Assembly (NCBI GenBank): GCA_964634605.1
Contig: CAZWLJ010000008.1
Span: 14,800 to 78,799 of the forward strand
Origin: UPXZ01 sp964634605
GTDB lineage: Bacteria; Bacteroidota; Bacteroidia; Bacteroidales; Paludibacteraceae
Direction of reading: 5' to 3'
Length of the DNA: 64,000 bases
How positions within the stretch are numbered: position 1 is the stretch's first letter; each line of letters starts with the position of its first letter. Of the stretch, positions 1 to 9,157 are shown piece by piece. The notes beneath the pieces were generated by a model. That model was not told the DNA's origin. It saw only the letters and a program-made list of their open reading frames with translations, and did no database searches. The position numbers were made by a program, and so were the translations under genes.

Positions 1-1
1 G

Positions 2-3000
2 CTGACAAAGTTCAATATAGCCTTCAACGGGAATACCAGCTACAACGAAGGCATGGAAAACATCCTGAAAGCGAATAAAGACGATTATTCGCAGATTATT
101 CAAATGTATCCGGTGAGCAACCACTCCAGTGCAGCAAGTGCAAGCGGCAATATGGACCGCACCATCGAAAAAAGCCGTAAAGCGATTAAACTTCACTCCA
201 TCAGGAAAAAACCCGAACGCGACTACAAACGTTACAACGATCCTGAATATCAGGCATTTTACAATCAGAACGAATTTAATCCCGAACTGAAAAAAGCCTG
301 GATGATGCTTGGAAAATCTGAATTTCACAAAGGTGATTTTTTGGGTTCGGTTGGTACTTTTTTGTATTTAACACGTTATTACGCCACCGACCCCGAAATG
401 GTGAAGACAGCCCAGCTCTGGACCGCACGTGCTTACACCGAAATGGACTGGATCTACGAGGCTGAAGATATACTCGAAAAGGTGAAACCGGATCAGTTGA
501 AGGGCGAAAACACCGGACTGTATGCATCAACAAATGCCTGCCTGCTCATAAAGAAAAAACAGTACCGGGAAGCAATTCCTTATCTCAAAACGGCTGTCGA
601 GCAGGAGAAAAACAAAAAATTACGTACGAGGTTCAAATTCGTGCTGGCACAACTACTTGAAAAATCCGGGGATAAAAAAGAGGCTGTAAATTACTACACA
701 CAGGTAATCAAATCGACACCTCCATACGAAATGGACTTCAACGCCCGTATCAACCTGGCACAAATAAAAGCAGCCAATCCGGCAAGCATGGAGAGAGAGC
801 TCAGAAAGATGGCCAGAAACCGGAATAACAAAGATTATCTCGACCAGATTTACACTGCACTTGGTAATATTTACATCAATAAAAAAGACAGTGCCAAAGC
901 CATCGGGTATTACAATATGGCCATCGAAAAAAGCACCCGCAACGGAGTTGAAAAGGGAGTGACGCTGATAACATTAGGCAATCTGTATTACCAGCAACGC
1001 GACTATGTGAAAGCGCATCCCTATTACGACGAAGCTTCTAAAATATACACCAAAGAATACGAAGATTTTGAAAAAATAAACCACCGTGCTCAGGTACTTG
1101 GCGACCTGGTGAAAGAGTACGAAATCGTTCACTTACAGGACAGCCTGCAAAAACTGGCTCAGATGCCCGAACAGGAACGTCTGCTGGCAATCAGCCGTGT
1201 GATTGAAAAGATTAAAGAAGAAGAAAAAAATGCCGAAGAAAAGAAACTGACAGCTCAAAACTCTGTGGAAGACGATTTTGCAATGCCTATGCAGCAAATC
1301 GGTGCCGGTGCAGGCGACTGGTATTTCTACAATGCCATGTCTGTGAACAACGGCAAGTCGGAATTCCGCCGCCGGTGGGGAAACCGTAAACTCGAAGACA
1401 ACTGGCGCCGGGGAAACAAGTCGGCTGTTTTGTTTGCCGATAATACTGCCACCGAACCATCCGACTCGACGGCCAGGAGAGATTCGACTATCGTTTCGGA
1501 CGACCCGAATATTCCTTCATTCAAACAAACCTCCGACAAAAAAAGCGTGGATTATTACCTGGCTCAAATTCCTTTCACGGCAGCTCAGAAAATAAAATCC
1601 GACGAGCAAATGGCTGACGGAATGTACAATATGGCCTTTGTTTACAAAGATAAAATTGAAGACTATCCGCTGGCTTACAAAACTTTCAGCGAATTTCAAC
1701 ACCGGTATCCGACTGACAAACGGGTGCTCGAAACTCTGTACCAGCGGTTTCTGCTTGCTTCCAAAGAAAATAACCGCGAATCGGCCAGTCAGTTCCGCAC
1801 CGAAATACTGGCAAACTTTCCGGAAAGTAAATTTGCCGAAATGCTTGCCGATCCCGATTACATAGCTAATCAGCAACGGATGTTTGAACTTCAGGATATG
1901 ATGTACAACCAGACATACACAGCTTTTACAACAAGCGATTACAAAACCGTGTTTGAAAATACTGAAGAAATTAAAAGAAAATATCCGCTTTCGACACTGC
2001 TCCCTCAGTTTGAATTTCTGAATACCCTAAGTATAGGCAAAACAGCCGGAGCTTCAAAATTCGAACAGGCGCTGAACAGCCTGGTTGAAGATTACCCCGA
2101 AAGCAACATCAGCACCATTTCAAAAGATATTCTGGCACTTCTGAAACAGGGTAATATAGCTCAGCAGGGACAAACATTCGGTTCGCTGCTTTCAAAACGC
2201 GAAAAAGAAAACCTCACTCCTGAAGAGCAAAAAGCACAAAGTTTTTCGGAAATAAAATTTGCACCCCACCGCATAATGCTCATTACCGATGCGGATAATG
2301 AAGCCATCAACAAGCTGCAGTACAACCTGGCAATCTTCAATTTCTCCCGGTTCATGATCAAAGATTTCGGATTTCAGCTCGCGAAGGCAGATGGCAACCG
2401 CAGAGCGCTTTCGGTTATGAACCTGGCTTCGTACAACGAATGTATCTGGTATCAGAATACACTGGCTACCGATGCAGAACTTACCGCTCAGATGGAAAAA
2501 ATGAACGTGGAAGTGGTGATCATTTCGGAAGATAACTATGGTAAACTACGGACAGTTTTCACACTGGAAGATTACATGACCTTCAACCGGGATGTACTGA
2601 GCAAGGATGTACCTTCTGCGCTTCTGGCTGCTAATGAAGTACCGAAAACCGAAAAAAAATCAACTACTGTCGAAATCATTGACGGAACGAAACTAGTACC
2701 ACCTGCCGACCAGCCCGGACCTGTCCTGATGGGGAAACAGGCAGAGCCGAAAGCAGATACACTGGCTAACAGTCGGACAACAACTGATAACATTCAAAAA
2801 ACTTCAAAACAACCGGTATCAGCAAAAGAACAATCCAAAGCAGTGGCACAGCCTGTAACCGCGGAAGTAAAACCGGCAAAATCCATTGAAACAAAAGCTA
2901 AAAATGCTTCTGAAACAACAAAACAGCCTGCTATTGCAGACGCTAAACAGCCTGTCAAAGCAGCAGAACCAAAAGCCGGACAGCAGAAAACTCAGAATGC

Positions 3001-3463
3001 AGAATCCAAAACCCAGAACCTGAAACAAGAAACGTCAGCCATCATCGGAACACCACCGGCTACCGCGGTAAACAAGGCTGAACTATTCAAAGGCTTGTAT
3101 GCTTACAATGTGAACACACCACATTATGTGGCATTCTATATACCAAGGGGTGGGCGGTTTGACTATCAGGTTATCAAAAAAGCACTCGACGAGTACAACG
3201 CAGCAAACTACAGCGCCATGAACCTGAAAGTAACCATGGTAGAATTTGGAAAAGAAAGTATTATCTTTGTAGGCACACTCGCTGATGCCAATGTGGCAAA
3301 GTCGTACTTCCTCAGGATGCTGAAAGAGCCGTCGATAGTCAAAGCAACTTCGGGAATGAACAAACGAAACCTGATAACTACCCGTGATAATCTGAATATC
3401 ATGCTGAATAACAATGCACTGGATGTTTATTTTGAGTTTATGAAAGAGTATTATTTGAAATAG
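2..3463 (+). CDS. porW: PorW/SprE-like TPR protein of the type IX secretion system (5' end cut by window edge)
   Basis: The reading frame is open from base 2, so the ATG at 53 is internal and the gene starts outside the window. The visible ~1150 residues carry many TPR-like helical repeats (for example around residues 80-340 and 480-680, numbered from that ATG), an acidic/lysine-rich linker, then a low-complexity Lys/Ala/Gln/Pro stretch (about 890-1000) and a compact C-terminal domain. This order resembles PorW of Porphyromonas / SprE of Flavobacterium, large TPR lipoproteins needed for type IX secretion and gliding; the lipoprotein signal would lie upstream and is not visible. The gene is followed 254 bp later by porX, another T9SS gene, which supports the call. 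An AGAAAACC-type inverted repeat at 3462-3487 may end the transcript. The family call rests on architecture and context; the exact orthology is inferred. Confidence 0.8.
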   Translation: MTKFNIAFNGNTSYNEGMENILKANKDDYSQIIQMYPVSNHSSAASASGNMDRTIEKSRKAIKLHSIRKKPERDYKRYNDPEYQAFYNQNEFNPELKKAWMMLGKSEFHKGDFLGSVGTFLYLTRYYATDPEMVKTAQLWTARAYTEMDWIYEAEDILEKVKPDQLKGENTGLYASTNACLLIKKKQYREAIPYLKTAVEQEKNKKLRTRFKFVLAQLLEKSGDKKEAVNYYTQVIKSTPPYEMDFNARINLAQIKAANPASMERELRKMARNRNNKDYLDQIYTALGNIYINKKDSAKAIGYYNMAIEKSTRNGVEKGVTLITLGNLYYQQRDYVKAHPYYDEASKIYTKEYEDFEKINHRAQVLGDLVKEYEIVHLQDSLQKLAQMPEQERLLAISRVIEKIKEEEKNAEEKKLTAQNSVEDDFAMPMQQIGAGAGDWYFYNAMSVNNGKSEFRRRWGNRKLEDNWRRGNKSAVLFADNTATEPSDSTARRDSTIVSDDPNIPSFKQTSDKKSVDYYLAQIPFTAAQKIKSDEQMADGMYNMAFVYKDKIEDYPLAYKTFSEFQHRYPTDKRVLETLYQRFLLASKENNRESASQFRTEILANFPESKFAEMLADPDYIANQQRMFELQDMMYNQTYTAFTTSDYKTVFENTEEIKRKYPLSTLLPQFEFLNTLSIGKTAGASKFEQALNSLVEDYPESNISTISKDILALLKQGNIAQQGQTFGSLLSKREKENLTPEEQKAQSFSEIKFAPHRIMLITDADNEAINKLQYNLAIFNFSRFMIKDFGFQLAKADGNRRALSVMNLASYNECIWYQNTLATDAELTAQMEKMNVEVVIISEDNYGKLRTVFTLEDYMTFNRDVLSKDVPSALLAANEVPKTEKKSTTVEIIDGTKLVPPADQPGPVLMGKQAEPKADTLANSRTTTDNIQKTSKQPVSAKEQSKAVAQPVTAEVKPAKSIETKAKNASETTKQPAIADAKQPVKAAEPKAGQQKTQNAESKTQNLKQETSAIIGTPPATAVNKAELFKGLYAYNVNTPHYVAFYIPRGGRFDYQVIKKALDEYNAANYSAMNLKVTMVEFGKESIIFVGTLADANVAKSYFLRMLKEPSIVKATSGMNKRNLITTRDNLNIMLNNNALDVYFEFMKEYYLK

Positions 3464-3717
3464 AAAAACCACCTCCCAGGTTTTCTGTGTGGAGTGCAGA
3501 TAACATTGGCTGTGAACACATTCCTGACAAAAATCGTTTAAACCTCAAAGTATAAAGTTTTGATAAATAAAATAATTTTAAGACACACGCAACAACGAAA
3601 AATACGGTTAAAAAACCGCTGTATTCTAAACAAAGATAAATTTTTACTATTAACCAACTATAAACACAATCCAGGAAACCTCCCCTGCGGAGAGTTTTGA
3701 AGGGGTTTTAACTTTTT

Positions 3718-5259
3718 ATGAACCGCATACTTTGGGCTGACGACGAAATGGACCTGCTGCGTCCTTACATCATTTTTCTGGAAGAGAAAGGCTACCATAT
3801 ATCTGCCGTATCAAACGGGAAAGATGCCATTGAACTTGTTCAGAAAGAGAGTTTTGACATTATTTTTCTAGATGAAAACATGCCGGGACTGAGCGGACTG
3901 GAAACGCTGACCCAAATCAAAACTATCGACCCGAACGTACCGATGGTGATGATTACAAAAAGCGAAGAAGAAGACATTATGAATATGGCTATCGGGAATA
4001 AAATTGCCGATTACCTGACCAAACCGGTGAACCCGAGCCAGATACTCCTTACGCTGAAAAAGAATATTCACAAAAAGGAAATCGTATCGGAACATACCAC
4101 AACTACCTATCAGCAGGAATTTAGAAATATCGGGATGCAGATTTCAGACAGCCTCACCTGGAACGACTGGGTGGAAGTGTATAAAAAACTTGTTTACTGG
4201 GAACTGGAACTGGCTGATACTGAAAACAGCATGGACGAAATGCTCCGGATGCAAAAAGACGAAGCCAACAGTACATTCAACAAATTCATCAAAAAGAATT
4301 ACATGGACTGGATGGCAAATACCGAAATACGTCCGATGATTAGTCCCGAAATTATCAAAAACAAGGTGTTCCCGCTGCTTGACGAGGGTGAAAAAGTCTT
4401 TCTGGTAGTAGTGGATAATTTCCGGTACGACCAGTGGCTCGTAATCCGCGAAATGCTGAGCGAATTATTTACCTTCACCGAAGAAGAAACCTATTGCAGC
4501 ATACTTCCCACAGCCACACAATATGCCCGAAATGCCATTTTTTCAGGTTTAATGCCTTTGCAGATTCAGCAGTTGTTTCCCGATCTGTGGATTGAAGAAG
4601 AAGACGAAGCGGGTAAAAATATTCACGAAGAAGCCCTGCTGCAAACGCAGATCGACCGGTTCCGCAAAAAATACACGTTCTCTTTCCACAAAGTTTTCGA
4701 AAGCAGTTATTGTCAGAAAGTAATTGATCAGCTTCCAAAAATGGTAAACAACAACCTGAATGTGGTGGTTCTGAACTTTATCGATATGCTCTCGCACGCC
4801 CGCACGGAGAGCAAAATGATGCGCGAACTGGCAAACGACGAAAAAGCCTACCGCTCGCTCACCCTGTCGTGGTTCCGCCACTCAGCAACCTACGATTTAT
4901 TCAAAGCCATTGCACACCGCGGCTACAAGGTGGTGATAACTACTGATCACGGTACCATTCAGGTAAATAACGCCATAAAGGTGGTTGGTGATAAAAACGT
5001 GAACACCAATCTCCGGTACAAAGTGGGTAAAAATCTGAGCTACAACAAGAAAGAAGTGTTTGAAATCCTCCAGCCTCAAAAGGCCGGACTCCCCAGCCCG
5101 AACGTGAGTTCCGCCTATATTTTTGCCGGTAATGACGACTTCTTTGCCTATCCGAACAACTACAATTACTACGTAAGTTACTACAAAAACACCTTTCAGC
5201 ACGGCGGAATTTCGATGGAGGAAATGATCATCCCGGTGATAACGATGGAGCCGAAGTAA
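3718..5259 (+). CDS. porX: PorX: response regulator fused to a PglZ/alkaline-phosphatase-like domain
   Basis: Residues 1-120 form a CheY-like receiver with acidic residues D8-D9, the phospho-acceptor D52 in FLDENMPG and the conserved K in YLTKPV. A helical linker follows. From about residue 205 a PglZ-type phosphatase domain begins (VVDNFRYDQW, TATQYARNAIFSG, FIDMLSHAR, TTDHGT), with the Asp/Thr/His positions expected for a zinc-dependent alkaline-phosphatase fold. At 513 aa it has the usual PorX length. PorX is the T9SS regulator that works with the sensor PorY and sigma factor SigP in Porphyromonas. No DNA-binding output domain is present, as in the family. It starts at an ATG with no sensible alternative upstream. 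The tract before it holds a GC-rich CTCCCC...GGGG inverted repeat (about 3680-3705). Confidence 0.93.
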   Translation: MNRILWADDEMDLLRPYIIFLEEKGYHISAVSNGKDAIELVQKESFDIIFLDENMPGLSGLETLTQIKTIDPNVPMVMITKSEEEDIMNMAIGNKIADYLTKPVNPSQILLTLKKNIHKKEIVSEHTTTTYQQEFRNIGMQISDSLTWNDWVEVYKKLVYWELELADTENSMDEMLRMQKDEANSTFNKFIKKNYMDWMANTEIRPMISPEIIKNKVFPLLDEGEKVFLVVVDNFRYDQWLVIREMLSELFTFTEEETYCSILPTATQYARNAIFSGLMPLQIQQLFPDLWIEEEDEAGKNIHEEALLQTQIDRFRKKYTFSFHKVFESSYCQKVIDQLPKMVNNNLNVVVLNFIDMLSHARTESKMMRELANDEKAYRSLTLSWFRHSATYDLFKAIAHRGYKVVITTDHGTIQVNNAIKVVGDKNVNTNLRYKVGKNLSYNKKEVFEILQPQKAGLPSPNVSSAYIFAGNDDFFAYPNNYNYYVSYYKNTFQHGGISMEEMIIPVITMEPK

Positions 5260-5371
5260 TACCCCTGTGGAAGTCTTAATAAAAGTTCAGTTTTAGAAAT
5301 AGGTTTTTCAGGCGAAAACACTTAAAAAAAATCATAACTCTTCAATCCAATCCTTTTCCACATATTTTTCG

Positions 5372-5379
5372 TAAATTTG
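5372..5379 (+). promoter_or_regulatory. Candidate -7 element for argF'
   Basis: TAAATTTG matches the Bacteroidota TAnnTTTG element 70 bp before the argF' ATG. No clear TTTG -33 box was seen at the usual 19-21 bp spacing, so this is a moderate call. Confidence 0.4.
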
Positions 5380-5449
5380 TATTTTCAATCTTACAGCAAA
5401 ATTAACAGCACTAACCAAAAATTTCCCCGTAAGGGATCAAGTGGTTTAT

Positions 5450-6403
5450 ATGAGAACATACACTAACGTAAAAGACCTGGGCAACCTGCAACAAGCAGTA
5501 CAGGAGGCCCTTGAAATAAAGAAAAACCGGTATGCTTACAAACACCTGGGCGAAAATAAAACGCTTTTGATGGTGTTTTTTAATTCAAGTCTGCGTACTC
5601 GCTTAAGTACCCAGAAAGCCGGCATGAATCTGGGAATGAACACAATGGTACTCGATATCAATCAGGGAGCCTGGAAACTTGAAACGGAGCGGGGTGTAAT
5701 CATGGATGGCGACAAACCCGAACATATTCTGGAGGCAATTCCGGTAATGGCCGGTTACTGTGACATTATTGGTGTGCGGGCTTTTGCACAGTTCGAAGAT
5801 AAGGAATTCGACTATCAGGAAACCATTCTCAACCAGTTTATCCGGTATTCAGGAAAGCCTGTTTTCAGCATGGAAGCGGCCACAGGACATCCTCTGCAGG
5901 CTTTTGCCGATTTAATAACGATTGAAGAATACAAAAAATCCGCCCGCCCGAAAGTGGTACTCACCTGGGCACCACACCCGAAAGCTTTGCCGCAGGCAGT
6001 TCCTAATTCATTTGCCGACTTTATGAACGAAGCCGATGTGGAATTTGTGATTACACATCCTGAAGGATACGAACTGAACGAAAAATTTGTTCGCGGTGCA
6101 CGGGTGGAATACGACCAGATGAAAGCATTCGAAGGAGCTGATTTCATTTATGCCAAAAACTGGGCAGCCTATCAGGACCCGAATTATGGCAAAATTCTTT
6201 CAACCGACCGCTCATGGACCGTTTCCGACCGGCAAATGGCCGTTACAAACAACGCATATTTTATGCATTGCCTGCCTGTTCGCCGCAATATGATTGTGAC
6301 TGATGAAGTTATCGAAAGTGCTCAATCCATCGTTATACCCGAAGCTGCCAACCGGGAGATTTCGGCTCAGACAGTAATTAAACGGATGATTGAAACGATT
6401 TGA
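5450..6403 (+). CDS. argF': N-succinylornithine (acylornithine) carbamoyltransferase ArgF'
   Basis: A transcarbamylase of 317 aa when started at the ATG at 5450; the longer frame would use GTG at 5441 and adds only three residues. The carbamoyl-phosphate motif FFNSSLRTR (about 43-51) and the HCLPVRR motif near the C-terminus are intact. The sequence follows the Bacteroides fragilis ArgF' type throughout. Residue 90, in GDKP, is proline. In the characterised Bacteroides enzyme Pro90 gives preference for N-succinylornithine, while a Glu at the equivalent place in Xanthomonas gives N-acetylornithine. The product probably carbamoylates N-succinyl-L-ornithine. argB and argE lie downstream, separated by unrelated genes, so regulation may not be shared. 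Substrate preference is inferred from one residue and overall similarity. Confidence 0.93.
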   Translation: MRTYTNVKDLGNLQQAVQEALEIKKNRYAYKHLGENKTLLMVFFNSSLRTRLSTQKAGMNLGMNTMVLDINQGAWKLETERGVIMDGDKPEHILEAIPVMAGYCDIIGVRAFAQFEDKEFDYQETILNQFIRYSGKPVFSMEAATGHPLQAFADLITIEEYKKSARPKVVLTWAPHPKALPQAVPNSFADFMNEADVEFVITHPEGYELNEKFVRGARVEYDQMKAFEGADFIYAKNWAAYQDPNYGKILSTDRSWTVSDRQMAVTNNAYFMHCLPVRRNMIVTDEVIESAQSIVIPEAANREISAQTVIKRMIETI

Positions 6404-6517
6404 CCGCAAAGGCTGTTTTCAAATCCTGAGAAAGATAAATGCAATTACTTACTTTGAAAATGAAAAATTATTTATTCTGATAACTCAGATTTTAAAGAAA
6501 TCTCTTTTAAAAAACAT

Positions 6518-7078
6518 ATGACCAATTTTAACATCGAAAACGCCACCAACGGTGATGTGGCAAAAGCCATCAAGGCATCCATCAGAAATGTACCCGATTT
6601 TCCGATACCCGGAATTCAGTTCAAAGACATCACCACAGCTCTGAAAAATCCGGAAATATTAAAACTTATGACCGATACTTTGTACGAGTATTACAAACAC
6701 AAGGGAATTACCAAAGTGGTGGGTGTTGAGAGTCGCGGTTTTGTTATCGGAAGCATTCTGGCTTATAAACTCAATGCAGGATTCGTATTGCTTCGTAAAC
6801 CGGGAAAGCTGCCCGCAGAGACCTATCGTCTGGATTACGAATTGGAATACGGTGCGGATGGTTTGGAAATCCACAAGGATGCCATCGAACCGGACGACGT
6901 GATATTACTCCACGACGACCTGCTGGCTACGGGAGGCAGCGCTAATGCTTCTCTCCAGCTTCTTCGTAAATTTGGCGAAAATCCCATTTATGTTAGTTTT
7001 CTTATCGAATTACTTGATTTAGAAGGAATTACAAGATTGGATGAAGCTATTGATGTTTATTCGCTTGTGCAATATTAG
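6518..7078 (+). CDS. apt: Adenine phosphoribosyltransferase
   Basis: 186 aa, a little longer than the usual ~175 because of an N-terminal extension of about 15 residues. It carries the family opening RNVPDFPIPGIQFKDIT, the VVGVESRGFVIG flexible loop region and the PRPP-binding loop VILLHDDLLATGGSA (about residues 127-141). It salvages adenine to AMP with PRPP in the cytoplasm. It is preceded by 114 bp without a gene, so it may have its own promoter. ATG 6518 is the only reasonable start. The C-terminal half (GITRLDEAIDVYSLVQY) is typical of Bacteroidales Apt. Confidence 0.95.
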   Translation: MTNFNIENATNGDVAKAIKASIRNVPDFPIPGIQFKDITTALKNPEILKLMTDTLYEYYKHKGITKVVGVESRGFVIGSILAYKLNAGFVLLRKPGKLPAETYRLDYELEYGADGLEIHKDAIEPDDVILLHDDLLATGGSANASLQLLRKFGENPIYVSFLIELLDLEGITRLDEAIDVYSLVQY

Positions 7079-7175
7079 CATGACATACCCTCTAATCCTG
7101 CTTCAGCTTTGCCCGGCACATCACCTGAATAGGGCATTTTGGTGGTAACTGGTGAATTTTTACTTTTTGTTCAGA

Positions 7176-8015
7176 ATGAATATTAATTATACAGATAATA
7201 CAGACATGCCTCACGCTAACACTCCCTTGAAGGAGCCGGGGGGCAACTCTCTGGTATTAATCAAAGTAGGCGGTAAAATTGTCGAAAATCCTGAAACGCT
7301 GAAGCAGCTCCTTGCTGATTTTTCAGAAATACCCGGACATAAAGTGCTGGTACACGGTGGCGGACGTTCGGCTACGGCTCTGGCTGAAGCGCTCGGAATG
7401 GAAACAAAAATGGTAAACGGGCGACGAATTACTGACCGGAATATGCTTCAGGTGGTAACGATGGTTTATGGCGGACTGGTCAATAAAAATATCGTCAGCG
7501 GACTGCAGGCTCTGGGCTTGAATGCGCTGGGACTGACCGGAGCCGACCTGAACTACATGCGCAGCGAAAAACGTCCGGTTGCTGAAGTGGATTACGGCTA
7601 CGTGGGCGATGTGAAAGAAGTAAATGCTGATATTCTGGCTGACCTGATCATAAAAGATGTTGTACCGGTATTGGCACCACTTACGCATGACAAAAAAGGG
7701 AATTTGCTGAATACAAATGCCGACACCATTGCCGGAGAAGCTGCCAAAGCACTTGCAAAGCATTTTGAAGTTACGCTGATGTATTGTTTCGAAAAAAAGG
7801 GTGTTTTGATGAATGAAACCGACGACGACAGTGTAATTGAAAATATTAACCCCGCTGCGTTCCAAAAACTCGTCGCTGAGGGCGTTATTCAGGGCGGCAT
7901 GATACCCAAGCTGGAAAACTCGTTCGAAGCGCTTAAATCGGGCGTAAAACAGGTGGTAATCACCCGTGCCGACCTGATAAAAATGAAAAATTCCGGAACT
8001 ACCATTAAACTTTAG
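7176..8015 (+). CDS. argB: Acetylglutamate (possibly succinylglutamate) kinase ArgB
   Basis: Amino-acid kinase fold: the IKVGGKIV motif, the substrate loop HGGGRSATALAEALG, and the C-terminal GGMIPKLE segment that closes the active site. It phosphorylates the N-acylglutamate of arginine synthesis. Because the ArgF' in this window is of the succinyl type, the natural substrate may be N-succinylglutamate; this is inferred. Start choice: the frame opens at GTG 7152, but ATG at 7176 or 7206 is more likely, because family members begin shortly before the VIKVGGK motif. I use 7176 (279 aa). The esterase gene follows after 3 bp, so the two are probably co-transcribed although they have no obvious common pathway. 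Confidence 0.9.
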   Translation: MNINYTDNTDMPHANTPLKEPGGNSLVLIKVGGKIVENPETLKQLLADFSEIPGHKVLVHGGGRSATALAEALGMETKMVNGRRITDRNMLQVVTMVYGGLVNKNIVSGLQALGLNALGLTGADLNYMRSEKRPVAEVDYGYVGDVKEVNADILADLIIKDVVPVLAPLTHDKKGNLLNTNADTIAGEAAKALAKHFEVTLMYCFEKKGVLMNETDDDSVIENINPAAFQKLVAEGVIQGGMIPKLENSFEALKSGVKQVVITRADLIKMKNSGTTIKL

Positions 8016-8018
8016 AAT

Positions 8019-8888
8019 ATGAAACGATTTTTATTTTTTACCTTCGTAATGAGTTTATTTTTTTCAAAAGGCATTTCACAGGAAAAAATCCTGCTTTACC
8101 CGAACGGACCATCTGAAAGTAATGAACTACAGACTGAGGAAAAATGGCGCGATAAAGACTTTCTGCTGGATATCAGCGAACCCCGCATGTATGCCTATCC
8201 GGCTTCGGTTGAAAATAACTGCGGAACAGCCGTTCTGATTTGCCCGGGTGGTGGCTATAGCGGAGTTTCGGCCATCAAAGAGGGAGAAGAATTTGCCCGC
8301 TGGTTCAACAAATTGGGCGTATCGGCTTTTGTACTTTATTACCGGATGCCTAACGGTCATCATGAAATCCCTCTGAAAGATGCTCAGACAGCCCTTTCAA
8401 TCATCCATAAACGAGCCAAAGAGTGGAAAATCAAAAAAAATAAAATCGGTATCATGGGCTTCTCAGCAGGAGGTCATCTGGCATCAACGGTTGGAACTCA
8501 TTTCAGGACAAAAGCTGAACGTCCGGCTTTCATGTTACTGGGTTATCCGGTGGTTACCATGAATAAAGACCTGACCCACCAGGGTTCACGGGATAATTTA
8601 CTGGGCAAAAGTCCCTCCGAGGAACTTGTGAAGCTCTATTCAAATGAATTGCAAGTCACAAAAAAAACTCCGCCGACTTTCATTGTACATTCCAGAGACG
8701 ACGGTGCCGTACCCATTGCCAACAGCGAAAACCTGCTGAAATCCCTGCAGAAAAATAAGGTTCCTTCAAAACTTGTTATTTACGACCAGGGTGGACACGG
8801 CTTCGGCATGCGAAAAAAAGGTATACCGGTTGAAAACTGGCCGCAGGAACTGAAAGCCTGGCTGACAGAAAGAAAACTGATCAAATAA
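8019..8888 (+). CDS. Secreted alpha/beta-hydrolase, acetyl-xylan-esterase / BD-FAE-like
   Basis: 289 aa with an N-terminal signal peptide (MKRFLFFTFVMSLFFSKGIS). The oxyanion loop CPGGGYSGVS, the nucleophile elbow GFSAGG (Ser149), an Asp around 227-228 in HSRDDGAVP, and His260 in GGHGFG form a complete catalytic triad in the right order. This family removes acetyl or feruloyl groups from plant or other polysaccharides in Bacteroidota. It starts 3 bp after argB and ends at a strong terminator, and the GH20 gene follows, so it may belong functionally with glycan breakdown rather than with arginine synthesis. The substrate cannot be told from the sequence. Confidence 0.8.
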   Translation: MKRFLFFTFVMSLFFSKGISQEKILLYPNGPSESNELQTEEKWRDKDFLLDISEPRMYAYPASVENNCGTAVLICPGGGYSGVSAIKEGEEFARWFNKLGVSAFVLYYRMPNGHHEIPLKDAQTALSIIHKRAKEWKIKKNKIGIMGFSAGGHLASTVGTHFRTKAERPAFMLLGYPVVTMNKDLTHQGSRDNLLGKSPSEELVKLYSNELQVTKKTPPTFIVHSRDDGAVPIANSENLLKSLQKNKVPSKLVIYDQGGHGFGMRKKGIPVENWPQELKAWLTERKLIK

Positions 8889-8897
8889 TCAGAACAC

Positions 8898-8930
8898 AAA
8901 ATGGATTTTGCAGCAAACAAAATCCATTTT
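8898..8930 (+). terminator. Intrinsic terminator after the esterase gene
   Basis: Perfect 12-bp inverted repeat AAAATGGATTTT / AAAATCCATTTT (13 bp counting the G-C at the loop) with a short loop, ending in TTTTTTG. It starts 10 nt after the stop codon. The A/T symmetry means it could also act on the other strand. Confidence 0.8.
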
Positions 8931-9093
8931 TTGTATTATATATTTTTGATAATCAGCTCCATTTCAGCACAAGTTTCATTAACTACGTTTGGCTTTTATT
9001 ATCTCCTGTAAAATATCCTTAACCAACAGAGTTGATGATGCCTGTAAATCAATCATATAACCGTAATCTGACCAGTTTTCATAAATATTGTGT

Positions 9094-9101
9094 TATCTTT
9101 G
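9094..9101 (+). promoter_or_regulatory. Candidate -7 element for the GH20 gene
   Basis: TATCTTTG matches TAnnTTTG and sits 57 bp before the chosen start. Because the preceding gene ends in a terminator, a separate promoter is expected here. Confidence 0.5.
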
Positions 9102-9157
9102 GCCTGTTTTTCAGATAAAAATCACAAATACTCAATTCTAAAAATACTTTGAAAAAA

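Noticed and set aside
7323..7865. 180-codon antisense ORF in argB
   Set aside because: It lies wholly within argB and has no family resemblance.
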